A DNA stretch of 64,000 nt from Eutreptiella sp. 'Long Island Sound 2002' (taxonomy: Eukaryota > Euglenozoa > Euglenophyceae > Eutreptiales > Eutreptiaceae): contig OZ038401.1 of NCBI GenBank assembly GCA_964036045.1, forward strand, positions 29,595,492-29,659,491, given 5' to 3'. Positions 48,214 through 59,235 of this stretch are shown here, piece after piece; position 1 is the first letter of the stretch, and every line of letters begins with the position of its first letter. Under the pieces are notes generated by a model. That model was not told the DNA's origin. It saw nothing but the letters and a program-made list of their open reading frames with translations, and did no database searches. The translations under genes were made by a program, and so were the position numbers.

Positions 48214-50026
48214 CCTGGGGATGAGGCTGCATTGGTGCTCTGCCAGCTCCACACATGCTATGTACTCTTCTTCCTGTTTATCTGTCTATCAACATGAAGG
48301 GTTTTGGAAGATCTCTGGCCGACCTTTTCCAAAATTTTTTCCAAAATTTTTTCCAAAATTTTCCAAAATTTTTTCCAAAATTTTTTCCAAATTTTCAATG
48401 CTGACCTATGTTCCACTCACTAGTGTGGCACTGGAACTGCAAGAAAAACACAAGAATGGCAACTCACCGACAACATGAGGCTCAGTCCCCTATTTGAGGG
48501 GTGGCCAATGCCGCAATGGCCATGCTGCATGACCTCAAGCCCTTAGGTACAACTCTGGGAGGGGTGACATACTCTATGAACACCACCGCTACAAGGAAAC
48601 GGGAAATAGACAGAGACACACGATGTGGGACACATCTCCTCCTGCCCCCAGTGCACAAAGTGCGGCCTGTCCAAACCGCATGTCTGCAACTTTTTGGAAT
48701 CGGGGAATGTATAAGTGGAGGCAAAATTGTCTGGCATGCATATTTTGCAAATCCTAGACATCGGCCAACTGGTGGTTGCGCAATGGTTGTTGCGGTTGGT
48801 GTCTAACCAACAGCGGTTGGCAGTTAACCAATGTTGGCTGATGTTTATCTCATGAGGATTGGCCAATGACCTGGAGCAGTCGACCCAGTAGTGATTGGAG
48901 TGGGGGGGTCAGCGGCGGTGCCCCCAGTGTAGTGTGCGCGCAGTGCAACCATTCGAGCCCAAGCACCCACTTTTTGAGTCAGTTGTGGGACAAAGTCCCA
49001 TGGTGTCTGCCAACTATGACTCAAAGATGGTTGCTGATGTGGTGTTGCATGTTTCCACTCTCTTGCAAATCATTTACTCCCATGGGTGGCACTTCCCGCA
49101 CAGTGCGTGCCGCGTAAAAGCCAGTGTGTCTTGATGTAACTCTCCCACATTCCTCCCCCCTTCCCTGCCTCATACGACCCCGTTCTCACAGCATTTTTCT
49201 CTGCTTTATCAAGGAAGGTGTCATTGAAGATATTTGTCTAATGGGCTGAAGAAGCTCTACAATGAATTCCTTTCATGTTCTTGCGTGTTGCAGTGCAAGC
49301 CATGGATATTGGGACGTAAAGCTTTGAGGAGTGTGGGTGTGTGGGGAATCCTTATCGTGCGCGCACAATGAGGTTCACATGACAAGCCTAAGTCCAGGTG
49401 CCCCGGTAGTGCCCAAACCCTAGGCACAAGCATGAAGCAACCCTTGTACCCTGCCCCCTCCTTTGTCCACCCCCCCCCCCCCCCCATCCCCCACCCCCAG
49501 GGGGGGGGGAACCGTCACCTGGCCCATGAACAATAAGAAATCAACAGGAAATCACAGGGGCTGAAGGCGCCGAAGAAAACTTTTAGTTGGGTATACTAGA
49601 ATTCAGGCCCGTCTGGCCGAGCACTTACGAAGAACTTGTGAGTCTGAGCCAAAAAAAAAAAGAACTCAGGTTGTTGTGTGGTGTCTGCCCCCCCCCCCCC
49701 CCCCGGGGGGGGGGGGGTAGGGGGAACCGTCGTCCCTGGGGGGGGATGGACATGGAGGGGGGGGCTATGCACCCAATTAATGTGGTTCTTGTTCGTGTGC
49801 TCCTCTCTTGGCACACAATTCTTTTTTTTTTTTTCAAAAGCAAATTTTGTCCGTACAACATGTCACAGTGTAGAATACGCTGAATATACACTCAGTGGTG
49901 ACCCGGTTTCCCTCTCACCATGCATCAATTGGAGTGAACTTCAGAGGGTACCTCCCACACATTTCCTCTTGAAAACTCAAATCAGTGGGTACACTTGGAA
50001 GTACCAACCATCCCACTTACCTTTAT
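48214..50026. other. Gene-poor stretch with C/G palindromic runs
   Basis: No supported gene. C16 (49470-49485) followed within 15 bp by G10 (49500-49509), and C17 (49688-49704) abutting G13 (49705-49717). ggttggcagttaaccaa-type motifs occur at 48790-48830. Confidence 0.5.
48326..48392 (+). repeat. ttccaaaatttt tandem repeat
   Basis: Five to six copies of a 10-13 bp unit (ttttccaaaatttt), partly self-complementary (aaaatttt). No gene association. Confidence 0.85.
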
Positions 50027-50174
50027 CCCCCCCCCCCCCCCCCTATCGGCGCGCGCAACAACCACCAACTGGTCAAACAGTGTCTTTTTACCTTCAAACA
50101 CTGTCTAATGACCATCATTTGGCCGAACTGTGAAACGTCACTGGTTGTTGCGCCTGAGGTGGGGGGGGGGGGGG
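50027..50174. mobile_element. MITE relative capped by C- and G-runs
   Basis: Starts with a C17 run, then gcgcgcaacaacca, and ends ggttgttgcgcctgaggt followed by G14, so the runs are part of the inverted ends. The interior has ctggtcaaacagtgtctttt and gtgaaacgtcactg, matching the 48.0-kb element (ctggtcaaacagcactttt, gcgaaacgttactg). Confidence 0.6.
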
Positions 50175-52476
50175 TTGCAAATCAGGTCCGGGAGGCATTT
50201 GATGTACAGGGGGGCCCAAACAAGAATGCAGCCACTGCATGGCTTCGCCCGCGTTTTCATCTGTGGGACACTACTACTCTTGGGAGGTGTACAGGGAGGT
50301 GGGACACATGATCTTATTCTGCATTCCCATTTGCAAACTGCAATGTGTCTGCACAGCACGTCTCCACCCGTTTGGAATCATGGACACCATCGTTCTTACA
50401 GGATCGTAGTGACAGTGAATGCATACACCTGCTCAGACGGGCAGACAGGGAGTGTCCAGGTGCTAGACTGGTTCCAACCACCAATCTTCTGCCCCTTGCA
50501 AGGGAGAGGATAGGTAACCCTCATCCGTAGCCCACACTGAGGCCTGTCTACGGCCTATTGAACTGCTATGTGCATGCCCAGCGGAAAATTGGTGGAGCAT
50601 AGGTTTCGAGTGAAAGGAAAAAAAAGAAACATGGAATTAAGGATTGTTGCACATGCTCATTTGATTCTGTAACCTTGGGGGCAGGTGCTGGGATTCGCTG
50701 CGGCCCTTGTCTGACCAATGGGTGCACATTGCGTGTTGCCTTTCGTGTGCTCTGCAGATTTTGCAACCCCTAGCGGGGATTTTGAACCTCACTGGTGGAC
50801 CAACCCCCCCCCCCCCCCCGCACCTCTACAGACAACACATCGTTCCTCCTACAAAACCCCTACAGCTCATGACCTTAAGACAAACTCCAGAGGGCTGGAC
50901 TCTGAGTGCCAGCCTTGACAGAGCCAGCTGACTGACCTGAGGGCATTGTAAGTGGTAGAAGGCACGCCAGCTTTCGTGGTTGACAAAACATGTCTGAGAC
51001 AGCTCTACATAGGACAACGATCTAGTTGAACCTTCAATGTGCCAGGCTGAAGAATTTTTGTCGAACATTGAACATTGAAGAATTGCCGAACATTGCTGCA
51101 CATGCATACCGGGACGTGCATGTGTGGAGCACCTTTTGACCTGGCTGCAGCCCTGCGGCCCCCTCATACGAGGCCCAACATGTTGGTGGTCAGTGGGTGC
51201 GCTCTCCTGTCCAGAAAAAGGTGCCATGCTGCATATTTGGCGCAGCCACCGATATCGTCACATGATGCCGATTGTGGGGCCAGAGAATATGGCCCGTGAG
51301 GGGACCATGTACATATGCATGAGTGGTAGTCCTGCTTTCTCAGCAGTGCTGTGTCGTGGACCAGTGTGCCTTTGGGTAACGGACACAGGGCAGCAGTGCT
51401 GCAATGCATGCCTTTGGTCATGGATGTGGGCTCCAAAATATGTTTCCCGTGCTGCTCTTCGCCAGTAGATGCACATGCAGGTTGCTTGCAAGCCTGCCTC
51501 CGTGTCCATTTGGGGACCTGTCAGCTCCCAATGCCATCCAGGAATAGGTTGCATGTCTCAAACAGGGCAATGTTTGCTCGAGGGAAGGTTGTGGATGACA
51601 TGCCCAATGTGTTGTCTCACATGGACTCTCAAAGGGACGTGTCTATGTTGCTGCATCACCTCAACTTACATATTGCCTGTTGGCTGTAGATTCTGGTGAA
51701 TGCACTACCGCCAGTGCCAGTAGCACCTGGTTCTTGAGGATTGCCTCTTCTGCCCCCTACCTCACGGAAACGCCAAGGCTCAGAAGGTATCCGTCGGAGA
51801 ATCTTTGCCCGTCTTAGCAGTTGGACATCCCCACTCCACAGGGAACGCCAAGTGTGGGGATGCCTGTGAGGGCCTGACGTGCATTGTTGTTGAGACTGTG
51901 CTGACACCCAACCTGCTGTGCTTTTTGGTTCCCCATGAAGCCCTGTCTGTTCTGATTCTTGCTGCAGCATCCGCTCTAGGCCAGAGGACTGGCTGGGGCT
52001 GCAACAAATGCCTGATATTTTTACCAGCCCCTCAGCCATGAACGACAGCATGATTCTGCAAACCATTCCTGGCATTCCAATGGCCTGTATGTAGTGTCAA
52101 GAAGTGTGTAATCAGAAAAGGGACCTTGCTACCAGTCCCTGGCTGGTCTCCAACATCATAGGGCTTGCCCTATGAGGCCTCGGATCACCAGAACCAGAAT
52201 CAGAACCTCCCTATGCACCGGGCGGGGACGCGCGCTCCCGCCCGTCGATATTTGTCTGTTTTTGCAGCTTTGTATGCACGCTGGCGCAGGGGTATCAGGG
52301 AGGGGCCACAGGATCCAGCAACAGCCGAGTGTTCAACCGGTCACTTCTAAGACCAGGGCTGAGGTTACCTTCGAGCGGACTGGAACGGCACGTGTATCCA
52401 AAAAAAGAAGAAGGAGGGAATATAAGGGTGTGCCTACATGTCATCTCCCTGCTCTCTCTGGCGTTCTTGCTGTGTT
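50175..52476. other. Gene-poor stretch
   Basis: No supported gene. C-run 50804-50819. Short local duplication cgaacattgaacattgaag / ccgaacattg at 51060-51090. Nothing else recognisable. Confidence 0.4.
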
Positions 52477-52740
52477 CAATGCAACCCGCTGATTCTTCTC
52501 AGCCTTCAGTCTTTTATGTGCTCCAGTAGCACCTTGGGATGCCTACGCGCGTGGCAGTTTCCGCTACATCTTCTGGTTTCAGATTTAGCTCGCCCTACCT
52601 CGTGTCATGTCCGCTGCCCCACTCAGCTGTGGGACATTCGTAGCACTGGACTGCTCTGATTCCTGATTCTGGGAACTCTCTTGAGTACCGTCTGCTAAAA
52701 GGGCTTTGTCAGCTTGCCAAGGTCTGAACCAAAAAAAAAG
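52477..52740 (+). repeat. SINE-like repeat, copy B
   Basis: Starts caatgcaacccgctgattct and ends ggtctgaaccaaaaaaaaa. Roughly 75% similar to copy A by eye over its length, with the same block order and the same A-tail. Confidence 0.7.
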
Positions 52741-53599
52741 GAACATACAAGTGCGCATGCTCTGCATCCTGAGTGTGTGATTGTGCAGCACATCAGCGCC
52801 CCCAAAATGTCAGACTGTGTATTGGTTCGTTGTTGCTTCTGTGCCGCGCCCACCTTCCATCACAGGCACCATAAAGCAATCATACTACTTCTCTTACCCA
52901 ACCATTTCCGTTTCCTGCCTCCTGCGCCACTCCCTGCATTTCATAGTGAAGGGTTCCCCAATCCGTCACTACACAGTGAACAGTGCCACCGCCTTGCGCT
53001 GGGCATACACAGTGTGTATCCAAACAGCCAAAGCGTGCACGAAGTGCATCCTGCAGGACATGGTTGTGTATCTCGTTGTTCAACTGACACGCAGTTCCCT
53101 GCAGTCTGGCCTTGAACCCACCCCATTCACAGCCGTTCCTTTTTCCGATACGTGGGGCACGGTCCTCAATTATATCTTTGAAGCCCTCAATTCGGCGTCA
53201 CTTCCGGACCGTTTGCTGTGATTCCGTACGTTTGCAGCCGTGTTCCCAATGTTGCATTTGTCGTGCAACCGCCAGGCTCCGATCCCTTACACTCGGACAT
53301 CCCAGCAGACAGACAGTGTCCACACAAATAGCTCGCCACCCTTCCACAAGATCAGAGCCTCAGAAACAAGAGCTTGATGTTATTTGAATACCGAGCCGGC
53401 TCTCCCATGTTAAAAAGAAATGAAACGTGGCTGAGTCACTCCTACCCCTCCTCACCTTTGTTCCCAGCCAACCCCTCAGAGTTGTACAGCACAGGGTCCG
53501 TCTTGAACACAAGACAGAAGAGCCCCGAGACTGGGTGCATCACCTCCCCTTGTTGCAGGAATCTTGTGATGGTGCGAATGGCGATTTGCCACGTTGTAC

Positions 53600-53690
53600 A
53601 GCGGGCGGAGCACTTGACTCGTGTGGTGCAGCGGTTAAAGTGCAGCGGACCCCAGGACTGAATGGAAGTGGGCTGGGGTTACATCAAACC
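53600..53690 (+). other. Weak tRNA-like (SINE head) segment
   Basis: Contains tggtgcagcggttaaagtg, close to a Pol III A-box (TRGYNNARNNGG), and about 50 bp later gggttacatcaaacc, only a poor B-box. No cloverleaf could be built. It might be the remnant of a tRNA-derived SINE. Confidence 0.15.
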
Positions 53691-53705
53691 ATGATCCACA
53701 GGTAT

Positions 53706-53980
53706 CCCCCCCCCCCCCCCCTGTATAAGCTACGCCCTTGTCCAAGCTACAGTAGGCGTAGGGACCGTAATAATTTGATTACAGCACATGTGGCCCCCTG
53801 CTGGTGCACCAGGAATTATTTTTTTGGTCTGATGCATCCCATAGGTCCTGAATTGCCAATTTCAGCACATGTCGGCAGTTGTATGTGTTGCGCGCAAGCC
53901 ATGCCCTTGTCCAAGCTACAGTAGGCGTAGGGACCGTAATAATTGTGTACATTGGCGTAGCTTATACAAGGGGGGGGGGG
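53706..53980. mobile_element. 275-bp MITE-like element with C/G-run ends
   Basis: Left end C16 then tgtataagctacgcc; right end ggcgtagcttatac, aa, then G11, so the terminal inverted repeats include the homopolymers. Inside, an exact 42-bp direct repeat (53734-53775 and 53903-53944; core ccaagctacagtaggcgtag). No ORF. No obvious target duplication. Confidence 0.7.
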
Positions 53981-55261
53981 TAGGTTGACATGTGCAGCAA
54001 TGGCATGAGGTAAGGCATTTATGTGGCAGGGCTTTCCTTCCGTGGCATGGGTAGCATGGGGATGTTTCTCGGTGGTAAAGTCGTCAAAAAGCGGCGCGCA
54101 GTGGGCGCGCGGTGCACGTACTACCCCCCCAGGCGGGACAGGTACTGGAAGGTACCAGTTCCAGTCCAATGTGGGGAAGCCCGGGGGAGACTTCCCAAGG
54201 GTGGGTGGGTACACCGACACCTTGTTTCGCCCCATCCATCGCCACCTGCGTGCCGGGCTCCGTCCTGTATGGCCCCTGCCAGCCCTGCCATGCTTAGAGC
54301 AAAGAAGTGCCAAGGGCACACCGGAGGTGGTGGGTGGGGCCTGGGCAGTGGAGGTCTAATCGGACACACAAAATGCTTTTCTCCAGCAAGACAGGCGCAG
54401 GTGGCGCCCCTCTGGGGTGGGGGGCTGGACAAGGGGGGAGGGGGGCAACGGGGGGGGGGGGGGGGCTAACGTTTCTGATGACGTCTGTTTGCCCCCCTCC
54501 CTTGCAGGTGCTGCCTTGCTTACGGGCGTGGGTGTCAACAAATTTGGCCCCCGTTGCCTCTTGGGGCACTGAGGGGTTAGGGCCGCCGAAGAAAAAGTTT
54601 GCCTCAGTTGCACCCCCCGAGGGGGTACTGGGTTATACTGGAATGATTTGGAACATTTTGGACTAATGGCTGAAAATGTCTATGGCGGGGACATTTAGTC
54701 TATCAGAACCGACCATTGCCCTTATACTGGAATCGGGGTGGGTCGTTGTACCTCCCGTCCCTCGGGGGGTGCACTGAGGCTGCTTTGTATCCCACCCCCT
54801 TCTCGTACAGAGACAGTATTGTTCAAGGTAAAGTGGGCACCAGGACCATATCAATTTGAAGCCGAGGCATCTCCTGAACAATGGCTGGTACGTATGGTGC
54901 ACCACAGCGGTCAGCTTGGCTCCTTGTTGTACATGTGGACTGATATGCTGGGCTGCTTCCTCTTGGTGCTGGTTGTTTGTGGCTGCAGTCATTGCGGTGC
55001 AGCACAATCCATGCTGGCCGTTGTCTGAGCAAGAATGGATGCTGGAACCAGCAATGTTGGCGTCCATGGTGCACTGAAAATTCAGAGGACTCATCAATGT
55101 TCGTAAAGCTCTTGCCGGAGTGATGAATCTGATTTCCCTTGCTTCATAATGTACATCACTTTGTAGTGTGGCAGACCTTTCTGCACTTGTATCCTATGGC
55201 AGGCAATCTGTATGCGGTAACGTTTATAGTTACACGGCACAACACAAATTGCCGTGAGACA
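53981..55261. other. Gene-poor stretch before retrotransposon remnant
   Basis: No supported gene. G17 run at 54450-54466. A motif gccgccgaagaaaaagttt (about 54580) resembles ggcgccgaagaaaactttt at about 49567, hinting at another dispersed repeat. Confidence 0.4.
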
Positions 55262-57196
55262 GCACACACACACACACACAGGCAACTTCTACAGCCGAGC
55301 ATTGCCAGCTTTGGGTCCGAACTGGAGCGGACCATATTGAGAGGGGTTCTTTCTGGAGCGACCTGGACCGCGCTGCGCGCGTATCAACGTGGCCTTCGCA
55401 CCTCCTCCGCATGTCCTTTTTGTAATGCGTCCCCAGAAGATGAGGAACATATCCTCTGGCATTGTGTCACGTGGGACCACGTCCGTGACCCGCTGTTGGC
55501 GCTTGTGCACACGGCCCTTTCCCAGGTGCCGGAGCTTCCACCACCCGGCCAGTGGCCGGCATGCTTACGGCGATGTGGTTTAGCCCCAGAAATTTCCACG
55601 GAGGCAATAAAATCTGGTGCAGCTTTCACCTTCCTGCGCGCGGTACACTCCATGTATGTGTGCATTATAGCAGCACGCAAAAAGCGAGATGCGCACAGCC
55701 CTTCCATCTTTGCAGGGTACAGACTGTCTCAACAAGTCAGGCAATACCCCTATCAACAACTGGTTGGGCCACTGCCCCAAACGGTGGCACACGGTGCCTT
55801 GACACTCCGCACCCCCAAGGGGCATGAATGGAAGTGGGAAAAGAGCTTTCTCGCGGACCTACTCGGTTGGCTACGAGCCCTGACGTGGCCGGAGGAACCG
55901 GGGACAGTCACCTTTTTGGAACTGGCAATTGATTTCGAAGAGTTCGCGCGAAGGACCCTCCCCCATGCGCCTCAGGCGAAGTATGCAGGACATACCCTGT
56001 CCCTCCAAGAACGAGGCAGGGTACTGCGTTTGGCAATGTCCAGCGCTCAGCGACTGGTCACCTCAGGCCAGCTGCACCCAGCCGGCATGGTGACCCGCTG
56101 TGGCTCGCTTGTGCCGCTGGGGGGACCGGCGATCTGCGGTTTAAATAAACGCCCGTATTTTGCACGCCGAGAGGCCATGATTTCACACATCCGCAAACTC
56201 GTTCAGTATTGCGAAGAGCAGTGGGTGGCCAAGGCGGGAACACACCGCACGCATGCGTTGCGCCCATACACATACCGCCCGCGTAAGACAGCAGCAGAGA
56301 TTGAAGCGCATAGACTGCACAGAGCCCTGTGCGGGAACTTGCAGACAGGCCTGGCACCAGCATCTGGTGCACAACTCACAGCTAAGGGTGGAGCCACAGG
56401 CTCCAACTTTGGAGCAGATTTTTTCCCCATCATCGGCGACGGTCGTTTGCCACAGCGCCCATACACAGGAACACGCAGGCACGCACCGCCAGCAGCACAG
56501 GCAAACGTAGCCAGGGCACCAGCAAATGCCACTGTGTGTGACACACACTCTCAACCAGCGTGCATCACGTGCAGGAGGCTGCGCAAAACAGCCCAAGAAT
56601 GCTGCTCTTTGGGGCATCACGAAGCGGGGCACGTCCCTCGCCGCCCGCAACTACAGCTCTGTGAGGCCCACAGACTGCCGCCGTGCCCCATTTGCGCACG
56701 CACACGACGGGGGGTAAGGCACTGCTGTGCGAGGGGGCACCACAAAGTATGCACCCCAGTCCAGCCATCCAGGAAGCGTTGCTCCTCTCAACAGCCGAAG
56801 CGCCCATATAAGCGCCCACGAGTTGGGCCTTCACAGACACGTCAAGCCTCTTTGAGGTCTCCACACCAACCCCCAACGCCTCCCCCCCCCAAGCGGCGGA
56901 GGCCCAAAACGCCATCCCCGCCCTCCCCACCAACCCCTGTTCCACAGGGGCTGGCAGAGACGCCGGATACGGAAGCAATCTGCCGCCAGCTTTTTTTGGG
57001 GGCACACGGAAGGGCCAGCTCCGAGGTTACCTAACCGTACACACACAGAGGTTCTGATTCCGCAGAAGGGATGGATCACAGGCGCAAAGAGGTGACAGCA
57101 AACTGAGCCGAATACACCTGCCATCTCATGGCTGCATATGGATCTACCTCGTAAATAGTACAGATCACACACACACACACACACACAGAGAGAGAG
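55262..57196 (+). mobile_element. 5'-truncated non-LTR retrotransposon remnant
   Basis: A single long frame with an ORF2-type C-terminal end lies between two CA microsatellites (55264-55281 and about 57165-57187, the latter passing into GA repeats). The reverse transcriptase and endonuclease domains are absent, consistent with the 5' truncation typical of LINE insertions. No unique flanking duplication can be seen because both borders are CA repeat. Confidence 0.6.
55283..57034 (+). CDS. C-terminal part of retrotransposon ORF2-like protein
   Basis: About 583 residues, no plausible own start, TAA stop. Near the left end: RTILRGVLSGATWTALRAYQ, then C-x2-C...H-x4-C in CPFCNASPEDEEHILWHC (55412-55465), the zinc knuckle that follows reverse transcriptase (and RNase H) in many LINE ORF2 proteins. 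The middle region (~55700-56350) is an uncharacterised domain also rich in basic residues. At 56537-56620 and 56660-56743 are two Cys/His modules with identical spacing (C-x2-H-x4-C-x2-C-x9-CC-x3-HH). The tail is Pro/Arg/Lys-rich (KRRRPKTPSPPSPPTP). The frame is unbroken over 1.7 kb, so the copy is young or was constrained. Assignment rests on the HILWHC-type knuckle and composition; no polymerase motif lies within the window. Confidence 0.6.
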   Translation, partial: QLLQPSIASFGSELERTILRGVLSGATWTALRAYQRGLRTSSACPFCNASPEDEEHILWHCVTWDHVRDPLLALVHTALSQVPELPPPGQWPACLRRCGLAPEISTEAIKSGAAFTFLRAVHSMYVCIIAARKKRDAHSPSIFAGYRLSQQVRQYPYQQLVGPLPQTVAHGALTLRTPKGHEWKWEKSFLADLLGWLRALTWPEEPGTVTFLELAIDFEEFARRTLPHAPQAKYAGHTLSLQERGRVLRLAMSSAQRLVTSGQLHPAGMVTRCGSLVPLGGPAICGLNKRPYFARREAMISHIRKLVQYCEEQWVAKAGTHRTHALRPYTYRPRKTAAEIEAHRLHRALCGNLQTGLAPASGAQLTAKGGATGSNFGADFFPIIGDGRLPQRPYTGTRRHAPPAAQANVARAPANATVCDTHSQPACITCRRLRKTAQECCSLGHHEAGHVPRRPQLQLCEAHRLPPCPICARTRRGVRHCCARGHHKVCTPVQPSRKRCSSQQPKRPYKRPRVGPSQTRQASLRSPHQPPTPPPPKRRRPKTPSPPSPPTPVPQGLAETPDTEAICRQLFLGAHGRASSEVT

Positions 57197-57932
57197 AGGA
57201 ATCCGTGCAGCTGCTCTGTGCAGCTGTGCGTAGCTGCTTAGTGCAACTGTAGGCTGCTGCCGAGTGTGTAGGTGCTGAGTGCAGCTGCTTGCTGGTGGTC
57301 TGTGTGGCTGTGTGGAGCTGCTGAGCTGTGATCCATACTGTTGATCTGACGCCATTGGGATACCTGGTATGCTGTATGTGTACGCTCTTGGTTCTGGCAT
57401 CTCAACTGGTTCGTTTTGGACGCGGCACTGTGATGGCTGCATCTGCACATGTTTGGACGCTTTAGATACTGGGACCAAGGCCAATGCACCAATAAAAATT
57501 TGATTGTATGGCAATGTGGTATGGAAATCAATTGTCATCAAGAACCAGGACATGTCTTTGCGGAGTGCTTTTTGACGTGTGTGCGGCCCCTTTTTGTTTT
57601 GGTCTTGTGTGACTGCAACTCCCCTGGTTGGAAAGCAAAATATTGCTGGCAGCTATGCAAAGGGGGGGGCACCACACATGGCCTCCATCGGGGTTGGTTT
57701 TGGAACTTCATTTTTGGTTATGTTAAAAAGAAACCTCCTTCCTGCCGCCCCCAGTTTTCGCACTTGTGACCTCCTCTCTTCTGCCCTTGCTCCCTCCCTC
57801 CCTCTGTGAGGGAGCGGTAGCACACAGGGCGCACATAGGGCAACTTTTTGGGCTTATTCTCCTTTCTACCCCTGATTTTTGGGTGGATTGTACCCCTCTT
57901 CTGGCCCGCCCAAGATTGCAGTGGTTACATAT

Positions 57933-57966
57933 GGATGGGTGAGTGGGTGGGTGGGTGGGTGGGATG
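57933..57966 (+). repeat. (GGGT)n microsatellite, G-quadruplex-prone
   Basis: gtgggtgggtgggtgggtgg: five to six consecutive GGG blocks with one-base loops on the + strand, the most stable class of predicted intramolecular G-quadruplex. Confidence 0.85.
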
Positions 57967-58616
57967 GTGCAATTTGGGATGATTTCTCCTGTGGCATGTC
58001 AATATCCATCACGATGAATGGACCCATCCCTGCCACTCATAGCTAGCACCCCCTAGTTGCCCGTTGAGGGCCACCGCGGAAGCGGATCGCCTCCGGCCAT
58101 TTCGGGGTACCAACATTGTGTTGCCCTTTGCGGACTCAGCAGAACAGCCTTTTCCACCTATGGTCAATCCTTTGCCATCCCGCGCTGAATCATGCACTCA
58201 AGTCACATTTGCTTTGGACGCGCTGAGTTGTTCACAGTCTCATCCATGGACGGCTCCAAGCTCGGTTCGGAAGTGACCCACGCCCATGTCAGAGTCATGA
58301 CCTCTCTTATTGTGCAGAATGTATTGACCCGCACACCTTAGGGGCCAAGACTGCTTTTCCTATTCGATGCTATGCAAGGATGGCTTGTCGCTTCATCTGG
58401 TGGGTCAGGCATCTTTTGATCTGCTTGGGGGCTTCATTGGGTAATGGTGAACTTGGGGGCTGAATCTGGGAAAGTCATAATAAAAGTAGCGCGCATGGCT
58501 CTCGTAGGGCAAACACTCACCCCGTCCCTTTCCTTTCATCCATCCATCCATCCTTGACAGAGGATTAAATTGATGGAGGGATGATAGAAAGGCGAGACAG
58601 TCAAAGTATTGACAGA

Positions 58617-58722
58617 CGTAGCATGGGACAGCTGTGATCCTTGCTTCCGAGAGATTTCTCGAGTGCCTTCTGGCGAGCGGGCTTCGCCAGCTTGCCATGA
58701 AGCCCCCCCCCCAAAAAAAAAC
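58617..58722 (+). repeat. SINE-like repeat, copy C (5'-truncated)
   Basis: Only the 3' third of the family: cgtagcatgggacagctgtg, ttctcgagtgccttctggcg, cttcgccagcttgcca, then a C-run and nine A. It aligns with the last ~105 bp of copies A and B; loss of the 5' part fits retroposition. Confidence 0.65.
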
Positions 58723-59176
58723 AGACCGGTCTTCCCCCCCCCCCCCCGTGTCCAAGAACCACCTTGCGCAAGAACCAACCCCTGGTTCCGCGGTCAAATT
58801 CTCGCATCACTTTTTTTTACCAGAGTAGTGGGTTTTTCATGTTTCTGGTGGATGTAGGACAGCTATTCAGGTGTGCAGGACATCATTTCATGTGTGTTAC
58901 TACGGGTCCCCCCATCAGGGGGACCCTATCAGTCACTCACAGGCGCACATAACTGTGGGAAAGGAGAGGGCACGTATGCCTTTTGGACACACTGCTGTGT
59001 TGGCACTTGGCTTATTGTGATTGGCATTCTGTGTATACCAGCTTCTGGCCCATTAACGCAGTTTGCTAACACAGTTTGCGAACCAGCCAACTGACGCTTG
59101 AAGTGTGCCCTTGACTTGAGCCTTAGTGGTCAGCAATGAAGGCGAAGTAGGGAAGGACAATTGGGGGGTGTTGCCT

Positions 59177-59219
59177 GAACCGTGCGCGCACCGTGCACGC
59201 ACCGTGCGCGCACCGTGCG
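59177..59219 (+). repeat. 43-bp direct repeat, copy 1
   Basis: Built of an 11-bp tandem unit accgtgcgcgc (one unit with cacgc). Identical to 59916-59958. Confidence 0.95.
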
Positions 59220-59235
59220 TCCTTTTGCGTATTCT

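Larger units (their letters stand above)
57197..59176. other. Gene-poor stretch
   Basis: No supported gene. GGGT repeats at 57933-57966. C-run 58734-58747. The region contains SINE-like copy C. The frame at 57449-57769 is Cys-containing but unrecognised. Confidence 0.4.

Noticed and set aside
53600-53690. tRNA gene
   Set aside because: An A-box-like string is present, but no cloverleaf, anticodon stem or good B-box can be formed.
59178-59218. Riboswitch or stem-loop regulator upstream of the Tudor-like ORF
   Set aside because: The sequence is an 11-bp tandem repeat also present downstream; nothing beyond repetition supports a regulatory RNA.
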